From positions 1 through 5,902 of the forward strand of contig JAHAYB010000330.1 of the NCBI GenBank assembly GCA_018384835.1: a DNA stretch of 5,902 nt, in the 5' to 3' direction. A model generated the notes under the pieces. It made no database searches. It was not told where the DNA came from and saw only the letters and a program-made list of their open reading frames with translations. The stretch is from Comamonas sp. (GTDB lineage Bacteria; Pseudomonadota; Gammaproteobacteria; Burkholderiales; Burkholderiaceae_C). Below are positions 1 through 5,110 of the stretch, one piece after another. The translations under genes were made by a program, and so were the position numbers. The first letter of the stretch is position 1. Each line of letters begins with the position of its first letter.

Positions 1-15
1 GCATATGAACACATA

Positions 16-29
16 GCAATATATATTGC
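16..29. promoter_or_regulatory. 14-bp perfect palindrome upstream of the RHH gene
   Basis: GCAATATATATTGC is a perfect palindrome ending 4 bases before the proposed ATG at 34. RHH proteins commonly repress their own operons by binding short palindromes at the promoter, so an autoregulatory operator is plausible. It could also lie inside a longer reading frame, because the frame of the next gene stays open to the left edge. Confidence 0.35.
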
Positions 30-33
30 CGGA

Positions 34-324
34 ATGAGCATACTCAAACCACAGCCCGCGCAGAGCAAGGCCGATGTAGCCAAAGCATTCGCTGAGGCAG
101 AAAAAACGACTACTCCGGCCAATCGTTCCTCTAGCCCACCGAGCGGAGAGGTGCGAGTCATCTTCAACATGCCTAAGCACATGCGCCATGAGCTTAAAAA
201 AATTGTTCTCGAAGAAGAGTTGACGCTTTCTGAGGTGTTTCGCGAATTCGCGCGCGAGATGATTGCGTCCGAACCGTTTCGAGAAATGATGTTTGACTCG
301 ATTAAAAAACGGCGGCATGGCTGA
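34..324 (+). CDS. Ribbon-helix-helix DNA-binding protein, possible plasmid partition partner
   Basis: Small protein of 96 aa. The first 38 residues are polar and rich in Ala, Ser and Pro, as in a flexible tail. Then comes an RHH pattern: a beta strand at about 39-46 (VRVIFNMP), helix A at about 48-62 and helix B at about 65-78 (LSEVFREFAREMIA), with a basic C-terminus (KKRRHG). RHH proteins dimerise and bind DNA through the strand; on plasmids they serve as centromere-binding partners of ParA ATPases (ParG and omega types), as antitoxins or as copy-number repressors. A repeat array lies just downstream, which favours partition, but no ParA is visible in the window. The start is uncertain: the ATG at 34 has only a weak GGA close by, and the frame is open to base 1, so the gene may begin outside. 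The RHH fold is fairly clear; the role is inferred. Confidence 0.7.
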   Translation: MSILKPQPAQSKADVAKAFAEAEKTTTPANRSSSPPSGEVRVIFNMPKHMRHELKKIVLEEELTLSEVFREFAREMIASEPFREMMFDSIKKRRHG

Positions 325-440
325 CTTGCTCAAGGCGGGCTAAGTGCCATCGCATCCAGACGACGGGGCTTGCTGCGCTGCTGGATTACTTCAGCGCCCA
401 TCCTGGACACAGGTGAGGGGGATGCACCAGCCACCGAGGA
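325..440. other. Non-coding spacer with no recognised gene
   Basis: No supported gene, terminator or promoter is visible. A short open stretch ending in a TGA at about 416 could be read as a fragment of an old gene, but it has no start and no family I recognise. Confidence 0.4.
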
Positions 441-456
441 TGGTTCGAAAGAGCAT

Positions 457-600
457 GGTTCGAACCATGGTTCCGCTAACCATGGTTCGGAAATAAATCA
501 TTGCGATTGCTATTATTAAATGAGCTGCACAGCATTGATTTGCAATGCTTTCAGGTTGCACATACCCTGAAGCAGCAAAAGAGTTATGTCATGCGGTCAT
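457..600. repeat. Long direct repeat, copy 1 (period 165 bp)
   Basis: This 144-bp segment aligns without gaps to 622-765; by hand count about 14 positions differ, near 90 % identity. The unit holds two AACCATGGTT palindromes at its left end, an AT-rich stretch, and a small inverted repeat GCATTG/CAATGC at 532-548. It carries no plausible gene, so it looks like a duplicated cis-acting module. Confidence 0.8.
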
Positions 601-621
601 AGCAATTTCCAAGGTTCACAA

Positions 622-765
622 GGTTCGAACCATGGTTACGCTAACCATGGTTCGGAAATAAATCATTGCGTTTGCTCTTATTAAGTGAGCTAAACATCAT
701 TGATTTGCAATGCTTTCAGGCTGCACATTCCCTGAAGCGGCAAAAGAGTTTTTGCACGCGGTCAT
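622..765. repeat. Long direct repeat, copy 2
   Basis: Second copy of the 144-bp unit, offset exactly 165 bp from the first. The palindromes and the left half are best conserved; most differences fall near 689-696 and 746-757. In the next period only the palindrome part reappears (777-850), expanded as a short tandem repeat, so the array seems to have grown by duplication. Confidence 0.8.
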
Positions 766-790
766 GGCGGGTCGAAAACCATGGTTCCGA

Positions 791-838
791 TGGTTCCGCT
801 AACCATGGTTCCGGTGGTTCCGCTAACCATGGTTCCGG
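791..838. repeat. 24-bp tandem repeat, two exact copies
   Basis: The unit TGGTTCCGCTAACCATGG followed by TTCCGG occurs at 791-814 and again, identical, at 815-838, with a partial third start at 839. Each unit carries one AACCATGGTT. GGTTC starts at 783, 792, 807, 816, 831 and 840 alternate 9 and 15 bp apart. Confidence 0.85.
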
Positions 839-954
839 TGGTTCGGTGGTTTCTGGCTACACAGTGGCTACATGGCTGATTATGAAAATCAGATTGCTAT
901 CTTTTATGTAGCTTGAAAGCATTTACTTTGAAGGTGTTTTTGTTGTATTTCTGA

Positions 955-986
955 TTGACGTTTTTGCTATTGGTAATAGTGATAAC
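955..986 (+). promoter_or_regulatory. Possible integrase promoter
   Basis: A good -35-like TTGACG lies at 955-960. Candidate -10 elements are TAATAG at 974-979 with a preceding TGG (extended -10, but only 13 bases from the -35) and GATAAC at 981-986 (20 bases). Neither spacing is ideal, so the exact promoter is uncertain. The rest of 853-1054 is AT-rich and shows no gene. Confidence 0.3.
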
Positions 987-1054
987 ATGCGTTCCATGGT
1001 GTTCATTGGTGTTCCGCGATGTGCATCGCCCAAGACCCAACGGAGACGTACACC

Positions 1055-2413
1055 ATGCCCAAAGCCAAGCCAAAGAGTGGAGGAATCGACCTCAGTCGCC
1101 CGGTGGCGCTGTCTGCGGAGCTGCTGGAGCGTCTGAACTGCCCCGCAGGCAAGCAGCAAGCGTTCTTGCGCGACTCCAAGGCGCCCGGCTTGCGCGTGCG
1201 TGTCACCGCTGCTGGCGCGAAGTCTTTTGTCTTTGAGGCCAAGCTGAACCGGCGAACCATCCGACGCACCATCGGGGGCGTGAAGCTGTGGAGCATTGAA
1301 CAAGCCCGTACCGAAGCCCGCCGCCTTGCCGTGGTGCTGGATGGTGGGCAAGACCCGCGCGAGCTGGAGCGCGAACAGCAACAGGCCCAAGCCGCTTTGA
1401 AGGTGGCGCAGGCTGTGCAGGCCGCGACCTTTGCGGAGGCTTGGCGCGACTACGTTGAAGAGAGAACGCCTTTTTGGGGCGCTGCGCACTTGGAGAACCA
1501 TCAACGTGCATTGAATGCCGGTGGTGTGGTGACGCTGCGTGGCACCCGTGGCCGTGGCGTGACGGTGGCAGGTCCCCTGCATGCCTTCATGGCTTTGCCC
1601 TTGCGCGAACTTTCACCGGAAGTGGTGGAGCGCTGGGCCGCCAAAGAGGCGCAGCACCGGCAAGCATCTGCACGTTTGGCATGGGTGCTGCTGAAGGCGT
1701 TTTTAGGCTGGTGCTCAGAGCATCCCAAGTACAGATTGGCATTGCCGAACGCTTCGACCGTGGCGACAGGCCGCCGCGTGCGCGAGCTGCTGGGTAAGCC
1801 CAAGGCCAAAACCGATGCACTGCTACGCGAGCAGCTTCCCGTGTGGTTCGAGGCGGTGGGCCAGCTCAACGCCACAGCCAGTGCTTACCTCAAGGTGCTG
1901 CTGCTGACGGGCGCGCGCCCTGGGGAGGTATTGGGTCTCAAGTGGGCAGACGTGGACAGCCGCTGGCGTGGCCTGACTATCCGCGACAAGGTGGAGGGGG
2001 AGCGCGTCATTCCACTGACGCCCTACGTGGCGCATCTGCTGGCCAGCTTGCCGCGCCGTGGTGCCCATGTGTTCGAGAGCACCGAGAAGCCCGGACAACC
2101 CATTGCACCGCCGCGCCAAGCATTGGCCCGCGCATGTGCCGTAGCGGGCATTGCTCCTGCACTCACGCTGCATGGACTGCGCCGGAGCTTCAAGACGCTC
2201 ACCGAATGGCTAGAGGTGCCCGTGGGCGTGGTGGCGCAGCTTCAAGGCCACAAGCCCAGCGCGACCGCAGAGAAGCACTACACGGTGCGGCCTCTGGACA
2301 TGCTGAGGCTGCACCATGAGCGCATCGAGGCTTGGATGTTGGAGCAGGCTGGGGTGCAGTTTGAAGCGCCCAGCGAGACGGTCAGATTGCGTGTGGTGAG
2401 TCAAGCGCGGTAG
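1055..2413 (+). CDS. int: Tyrosine-type site-specific integrase
   Basis: Tyrosine recombinase of 452 aa that would cut and rejoin DNA at att sites to integrate or excise the element. All core catalytic positions are visible: Arg288 in TGARPGEVL, a probable beta-hairpin Lys312, His373 and Arg376 in HGLRR, His399 in GHK, and nucleophile Tyr409 in KHYTV. The N-terminal part (about 1-110) resembles the arm-binding region of P4-like integrases, including FEAKLNRRTIRRTIG, and is followed by a core-binding domain at about 125-240. The start at 1055 is preferred over an in-frame ATG at 1019 because GGAGA at 1042-1046 sits 8 bases ahead of it. The 3' end overlaps the minus-strand toxin gene by 13 bases. 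Length and motifs suggest an intact, active enzyme. No att site is identified. Confidence 0.93.
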   Translation: MPKAKPKSGGIDLSRPVALSAELLERLNCPAGKQQAFLRDSKAPGLRVRVTAAGAKSFVFEAKLNRRTIRRTIGGVKLWSIEQARTEARRLAVVLDGGQDPRELEREQQQAQAALKVAQAVQAATFAEAWRDYVEERTPFWGAAHLENHQRALNAGGVVTLRGTRGRGVTVAGPLHAFMALPLRELSPEVVERWAAKEAQHRQASARLAWVLLKAFLGWCSEHPKYRLALPNASTVATGRRVRELLGKPKAKTDALLREQLPVWFEAVGQLNATASAYLKVLLLTGARPGEVLGLKWADVDSRWRGLTIRDKVEGERVIPLTPYVAHLLASLPRRGAHVFESTEKPGQPIAPPRQALARACAVAGIAPALTLHGLRRSFKTLTEWLEVPVGVVAQLQGHKPSATAEKHYTVRPLDMLRLHHERIEAWMLEQAGVQFEAPSETVRLRVVSQAR

Positions 2414-2673
2414 ACCTCGCGCCGGTCGCCAATTTTTACGACGACGATGCGCAGGGCACCGTCTTGAATCTCTGCAATGAGCCGGTAGTCGCCCACGCGG
2501 TATTTCCAAAACTCGCCAAGGCGTGAGCCCTTCAGGGCCTCGCCAATGCTGCGCGGGTCTTCCAGTTGCGCGACCCGCTCATGCAAGAACGTCAGGATGC
2601 GGCGGGCGTGCTGGCGGTCGAGCTGCCCAAGGTTCTTCAAAGCGCCCTCGGATAGATCAATCTGCCAAGCCAT
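2401..2673 (-). CDS. relE: RelE/ParE-family toxin of a type II TA module
   Basis: A 90-aa protein with the RelE/ParE layout: two N-terminal helices (about 8-38), then a beta-sheet core with LGEFWKYRVGDYRLI at 52-66 and VVVKIGDRREVY at 77-88. RelE toxins are ribosome-dependent mRNA nucleases. Residues likely to match the RelE basic and aromatic active-site set are Lys57, Arg59, Arg64, Arg84/Arg85 and Tyr88, which favours a RelE-like nuclease over a ParE gyrase poison. The gene follows its antitoxin with a 17-base overlap, the usual sign of translational coupling. Its stop lies inside the last codons of the converging integrase gene. It is full length and appears functional. Confidence 0.9.
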   Translation of the reverse strand: MAWQIDLSEGALKNLGQLDRQHARRILTFLHERVAQLEDPRSIGEALKGSRLGEFWKYRVGDYRLIAEIQDGALRIVVVKIGDRREVYRA

Positions 2674-2884
2674 ATTGCTTCATCACATCTTCCAAAGGCA
2701 CGGTCTTGGACTTTCCAGCGCGTACGGCTTCAAGCTCACGTTCTGCCAAATACACATCTTCCAAATCATCCAGATGTGCTTTGAGCGCTTCGAGCATGTA
2801 GAAGGTCTTGGAGCGCCCTGTTTGCACGGCCAAGTTGGAGAGGCGAGAGTTCAAATCGTCGGGAAGGCGTAGAGATACGGTCAT
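2657..2884 (-). CDS. relB: RelB/DinJ-like RHH antitoxin
   Basis: A 75-aa antitoxin. Residues 1-45 form an RHH domain: strand MTVSLRLP, then two helices (DDLNSRLSNLAVQTG and SKTFYMLEALKAHLDD), for operator binding and dimerisation. The C-terminal part (about 46-75, ending LEDVMKQYGLAD) would wrap the toxin. The start at 2884 is chosen because AAGGAG stands 8 bases ahead of that ATG; an ATG two codons upstream (2890) is only 2 bases from the same AAGGAG, and a further upstream in-frame ATG would run through the operator palindrome. Expected to bind RelE and repress its own promoter. Confidence 0.9.
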   Translation of the reverse strand: MTVSLRLPDDLNSRLSNLAVQTGRSKTFYMLEALKAHLDDLEDVYLAERELEAVRAGKSKTVPLEDVMKQYGLAD

Positions 2885-2897
2885 TCTCATAGCTCCT

Positions 2898-2936
2898 TGT
2901 ATTACAAGTAATACAGCGTAGCACAATCTGTATTAC
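2898..2936 (-). promoter_or_regulatory. Operator/promoter of the relBE-type module
   Basis: A perfect inverted repeat, TGTATTAC-AA-GTAATACA, spans 2898-2915 just upstream of the antitoxin RBS. A third TGTATTAC half-site lies at 2929-2936, exactly 31 bp (about three helical turns) from the first. On the minus strand a possible TTGCAA -35 (near 2955) and TAATAC -10 overlap this third half-site with 15 bases between them. This fits autorepression by the RHH antitoxin, alone or with the toxin. Confidence 0.65.
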
Positions 2937-3022
2937 ATGGTTCCCATTGGTTGCAACAGCATGTGATGCGTGGGCCACCGCTACGACGATGAGCCTCTAT
3001 GCACGTTGCCTTCAATCATGTA

Positions 3023-3044
3023 TAAATATATACGTATATATTTA
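3023..3044. promoter_or_regulatory. 22-bp perfect AT-rich palindrome, candidate operator
   Basis: TAAATATATAC and its reverse complement meet with no spacer, giving a perfect 22-bp palindrome around TACGTA. It contains several -10-like hexamers and ends 18 bases before the proposed start of the 84-aa gene. A repressor site over that gene's promoter is likely; the binding protein is unknown. Confidence 0.5.
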
Positions 3045-3062
3045 AGATGTGGGGCGAAAAGG

Positions 3063-3317
3063 ATGAGTTCGGCTGAGGAAAAAAAGGCGACAGAGGGTGA
3101 TGCGAGCAGAGGTCAAGAGGCATGGAATGCCTTGCACGATAGCCTTTACAAACTCAAAGCCGTAGCTGCGGCCATTGGTGGCGCAGGACTGCAAACCGAG
3201 ATGGATGATGAGGTTCGTGATGGTCTGGCGTGGGTGCTGGCTGATTTGGTGAGGCAAGCAGATGGCAGCTTTGGAGAGCTAGATCAACTCAAGGCCAAGG
3301 GACTTTTACTGGCTTAG
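3063..3317 (+). CDS. Small protein of unknown function (84 aa)
   Basis: I do not recognise this family. The protein starts with a charged, polar tail (MSSAEEKKATEGD), followed by mostly helical sequence: a helix at about 20-40 (AWNALHDSLYKLKAVAAAIGGAG) and another at about 50-72 (VRDGLAWVLADLVRQADG). There are no membrane segments, cysteines or catalytic motifs, so a small cytoplasmic helical-bundle or regulatory protein is plausible. The start at 3063 is preferred because GGGG stands about 8 bases ahead; an earlier in-frame ATG at 2970 would force the 22-bp palindrome into coding sequence and give an unlikely N-terminus (LCTLPSIMYKYIRIYL). The gene stands alone between the TA promoter and the next operon. 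Confidence 0.6.
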   Translation: MSSAEEKKATEGDASRGQEAWNALHDSLYKLKAVAAAIGGAGLQTEMDDEVRDGLAWVLADLVRQADGSFGELDQLKAKGLLLA

Positions 3318-3358
3318 TAAGTACGACGCGCAGAAAACCGCCAAAAAATGCTGCGGAG

Positions 3359-3398
3359 CACCAGTGAACATAGAGGCTCACCAATGAACATGGAGAGT
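3359..3398 (+). repeat. Imperfect 20-bp tandem repeat at the start of the HTH operon
   Basis: CACCAGTGAACATAGAGGCT at 3359-3378 is followed directly by CACCAATGAACATGGAGAGT at 3379-3398, with 16 of 20 matches. The second copy carries the GGAG ribosome-binding site of the next gene. It may be a binding site or a chance duplication. Confidence 0.4.
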
Positions 3399-3402
3399 AC
3401 CT

Positions 3403-3606
3403 ATGCAACAGCAACAAGTAGCCAATCCGCGCCCGACCATGACAACTCGCGAGGCAGCACAGTTTTTAAACCGTTCGCCTCGCACCTTGCGTGGATGGGC
3501 TTGCGGCGTGGCTGTTGCGCCTGTCGGGGTGAAGCCAGTGCGTGTGGGTCGCATGCTGCATTGGCCGGTTGACCAACTTCGCAAAGCCTTGGAGCCCGAA
3601 AAATGA
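3403..3606 (+). CDS. Small HTH DNA-binding protein, excisionase/MerR-like
   Basis: A 67-aa protein with a compact winged-helix HTH of the HTH_17/excisionase kind: MTTREAAQFLNRSPRTLRGWA at about 13-33 is the helix-turn-helix, and PVRVGRMLHWPVDQLRKAL at about 45-63 is the wing and last helix. Such proteins act as recombination directionality factors for tyrosine integrases or as plasmid regulators. A GGAG at 3392-3395 is 7 bases before the ATG. The stop overlaps the next start as ATGA, so the two genes are translationally coupled. With an integrase on the same element, excisionase is a reasonable guess; the position ahead of rep also allows control of replication. Confidence 0.75.
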   Translation: MQQQQVANPRPTMTTREAAQFLNRSPRTLRGWACGVAVAPVGVKPVRVGRMLHWPVDQLRKALEPEK

Positions 3607-3902
3607 GCCCTGAACTCAGCCGCGTAGTGGCGCAGCTATTCAGCTCAAGCGAGGCTGCTGCTTTGAAGGCGCTGCACCCTTCTGGGGTGTTGGTTTCGCG
3701 TGAGCGCGTGGATTGGGTGTGCCAGGTATCGAACGGGCCGCACGTTGTCTTGCAACTCAGGGAGAAGCTAGGAAAGGACGCCATCAAGACGGTGCGGGCA
3801 CGTTCAAAGGATAGGGATGGCAGGGTTCGTAGACCGGGCCTGTACCAGCTAACAGAACAGAGCAGGCACTGCCTTGAGAAACTGGCTCGCGAAAACCTTT
3901 GA
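3603..3902 (+). CDS. Unknown 99-aa protein coupled to the HTH gene
   Basis: Not recognised as a named family. The protein is basic and appears mixed alpha/beta: helices at about 3-25 (LSRVVAQLFSSSEAAALKAL), a central VDWVCQVSNGPHVVLQLREKLG at about 36-57, a basic segment KTVRARSKDRDGRVRRPG at about 62-79, then YQLTEQSRHCLEKLA. The ending (basic loop, GLYQLTE, amphipathic helix) resembles the last part of a winged helix, so DNA binding is plausible but unproven. It starts in the ATGA overlap with the HTH gene, so the two products are probably made in fixed ratio and may act together. Its stop lies 178 bases before rep, and rep mRNA may be a read-through of this operon. Confidence 0.65.
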   Translation: MSPELSRVVAQLFSSSEAAALKALHPSGVLVSRERVDWVCQVSNGPHVVLQLREKLGKDAIKTVRARSKDRDGRVRRPGLYQLTEQSRHCLEKLARENL

Positions 3903-3929
3903 GCTTGCGGAGTTCAGCAGTACCATCGA

Positions 3930-3983
3930 ATTTCTATGCCAGAAATGGCGAAACCCATGCAAGCGCCAACTCGTATGGGTTTC
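3930..3983 (+). promoter_or_regulatory. Structured rep leader, candidate copy-number control region
   Basis: Two adjacent hairpins lie upstream of rep. The first is ATTTCT/AGAAAT at 3930-3946 with a 5-base loop. The second is a stronger stem, GAAACCCAT pairing with ATGGGTTTC (3950-3983), extended inward by a G-U and a C-G pair to 11 pairs around a 12-base loop (AAGCGCCAACTC). TTTCTATGC is repeated at 3931 and 3980. In ColE2-type plasmids the rep mRNA leader is folded and is the target of a short antisense RNA that sets copy number. This leader is in the right place for that. A weak minus-strand promoter (TAAAAT -10 near 4025) could drive an antisense RNA but is not convincing. Confidence 0.5.
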
Positions 3984-4080
3984 TATGCACATCATCCACA
4001 CCGAGCAGTGGAGAGGCTTACTGTCATTTTATGGCGATTGAGCACCCATTGCTATAGCCCTGTTTGCAGGGGAAAACGCA

Positions 4081-5079
4081 ATGTTTGCTGAAGCAAAACA
4101 ACTACACCTAGATTTGTTCGATGACGCGAGCCGATGGCCTAGAAAGCCGTATTGCTCCGACGACAAGACTGCATCTCAGATTCGCACCCTTCAGCACGCT
4201 CTGAAGCGGCCATACATCCAGCCCAACCCTCCCCACTTGAGAGTGTGGAGCATTTACGACATTGACCGGCCTGCTGCTGCATTGGCATGGGAGGACGCGA
4301 ACCTTCCACCTCCAACATGGGCGGCTGTTGACCGGCAAAGCACGCAGGGGCATTTGGTGTGGGGACTGTCTGCGCCTGTGCTGGTGGAAAGCCCGGACAT
4401 GCGACAGGCTCCCATGCGCTACCTATGCGCCGTGGAGGCAGCTTTCAGGGCCAAGCTAGATGCAGACAGTGGCTATGCAGGCTTAATGACCAAAAACCCG
4501 TCACACCAACTGTGGCGCGTTCTGCGTGGCCCACGGATGGCCTATGACCTGCAAGAGCTGGCGGAATGGGTGGAGCTGCCCAAGCACTTGCCCAAGCGCA
4601 ACCCTGAAGAGGTTGGCCTAGGCCGTAACGTGGCCGTGTTCGACTGGCTGCGCAAATACGCATACAGGCAGATTCGCCACTACAAGGGCGATGTGCGTAA
4701 CTTCGTGCTTTGGCAATCCCATCTAAACAGCAAGGCTCTGGAGCGCAACGGAGAGCTGCGTGTACCTCTGGCCGGGAATGAGGTGTGGCATGTTGCTAAG
4801 AGCGTAAGCAAGTGGACGTGGAACAAGTTTGACCTAGAGGCCAGCGATGCACGGTTTTCTGCTGTTCAGTCATTTCGTTCTAAGCATCAAGCTATGGAGG
4901 ACAAGTTGCGAGGGCAACAAGCTGCAACGGTTGCGGCAGCTAAGACAAGAGCGTTAGCTAGTGAGAACAAGCGCGCGAGTGCCCGTCTGATGGCTTCGAA
5001 TGGTATGAGTCAAAGAGCTATTGCTGCTGAGTTGGATGTGTCTCAGAAGACGGTTTCTAACTGGCTGAGGTCTGAGTAA
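4081..5079 (+). CDS. rep: ColE2-type plasmid replication initiator (primase-like Rep)
   Basis: A 332-aa replication protein. Residues about 50-165 match the replicase/AEP primase core: motif I hhDhD as SIYDIDRP (Asp60, Asp62), motif II as QGHLVWGL (His91), and the family-typical ADSGYAGLMTKNPSH at 128-142 followed by LWRVLRGP. A PriCT-1-like helical domain follows (GLGRNVAVFDWLRKYAY at 179-195, PLAGNEVWHVAKSVSKWTW at about 229-247). After a charged helix at about 262-300 there is an HTH at about 302-330 (GMSQRAIAAELDVSQKTVSNWL), probably for origin binding. ColE2 Rep proteins bind an origin just behind their own gene and synthesise the short primer themselves. AGGGGA at 4068-4073 is a strong RBS about 8 bases ahead of the start. 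The gene is full length, all expected motifs are present, and a matching origin follows. Confidence 0.9.
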   Translation: MFAEAKQLHLDLFDDASRWPRKPYCSDDKTASQIRTLQHALKRPYIQPNPPHLRVWSIYDIDRPAAALAWEDANLPPPTWAAVDRQSTQGHLVWGLSAPVLVESPDMRQAPMRYLCAVEAAFRAKLDADSGYAGLMTKNPSHQLWRVLRGPRMAYDLQELAEWVELPKHLPKRNPEEVGLGRNVAVFDWLRKYAYRQIRHYKGDVRNFVLWQSHLNSKALERNGELRVPLAGNEVWHVAKSVSKWTWNKFDLEASDARFSAVQSFRSKHQAMEDKLRGQQAATVAAAKTRALASENKRASARLMASNGMSQRAIAAELDVSQKTVSNWLRSE

Positions 5080-5110
5080 TTCCCTGCCTTATTCAGATAA
5101 CAGCCCGGAA
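5080..5110 (+). other. Probable ColE2-type replication origin
   Basis: CCTTATTCAGATAACAGC at 5087-5104, starting 7 bases after the rep stop, closely resembles (from memory) the conserved core of ColE2/ColE3 origins, which reads CCTTATCAGATAACAGC and also lies just behind rep. The only difference in this stretch is one extra T. The boundaries given are approximate. Confidence 0.7.

Larger units (their letters stand above)
442..850. repeat. AACCATGGTT palindrome array, candidate centromere or operator
   Basis: The 10-bp palindrome AACCATGGTT occurs seven times, at 463, 478, 628, 643, 777, 801 and 825. Each copy sits in a wider set of GGTTC/GAACC half-sites, including a perfect 16-bp palindrome CATGGTTCGAACCATG at 454-469. 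The first four copies form two pairs 15 bp apart; the last three are 24 bp apart. The array lies between the RHH gene and the integrase. Plasmid centromeres bound by RHH proteins are arrays of short repeats next to the partition genes, so this is the leading reading. Alternatives are arm sites of the integrase or an operator cluster. Iterons are less likely because the initiator here is ColE2-type, which does not use them. Confidence 0.65.

Noticed and set aside
454..469. GGTTCGAACC resembling the T-loop of a tRNA, as in an integrase att site
   Set aside because: The surrounding bases do not form a T-arm with a 7-base loop or any other tRNA arm; the match comes from the palindromic repeat.
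442..850. CRISPR array
   Set aside because: Repeats are short palindromes at irregular distances, and the intervening sequence is itself repeated, not unique spacers; no cas gene is present.
666..911. 81-codon open frame through the repeat array, giving repeated NHGSGGSA
   Set aside because: The low-complexity protein is a by-product of the 24-bp tandem repeat, whose length is a multiple of three; there is no RBS and no family resemblance.
923..1582. 219-codon minus-strand frame opposite the integrase
   Set aside because: It overlaps the well-supported integrase gene, has atypical composition and no motif; it is a shadow of high-GC coding sequence.
2990..3380. 12-bp inverted repeat TGAGCCTCTATG (2990) / CATAGAGGCTCA (3369) flanking the 84-aa gene, as ends of a mobile element
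   Set aside because: The match stops at 12 bp, there is no transposase or target duplication, and one such match is expected by chance in a window this size.
3992..4000. DnaA box-like TCATCCACA
   Set aside because: One mismatch to TTATNCACA and a single copy; ColE2-type origins do not rely on a DnaA-box cluster here.
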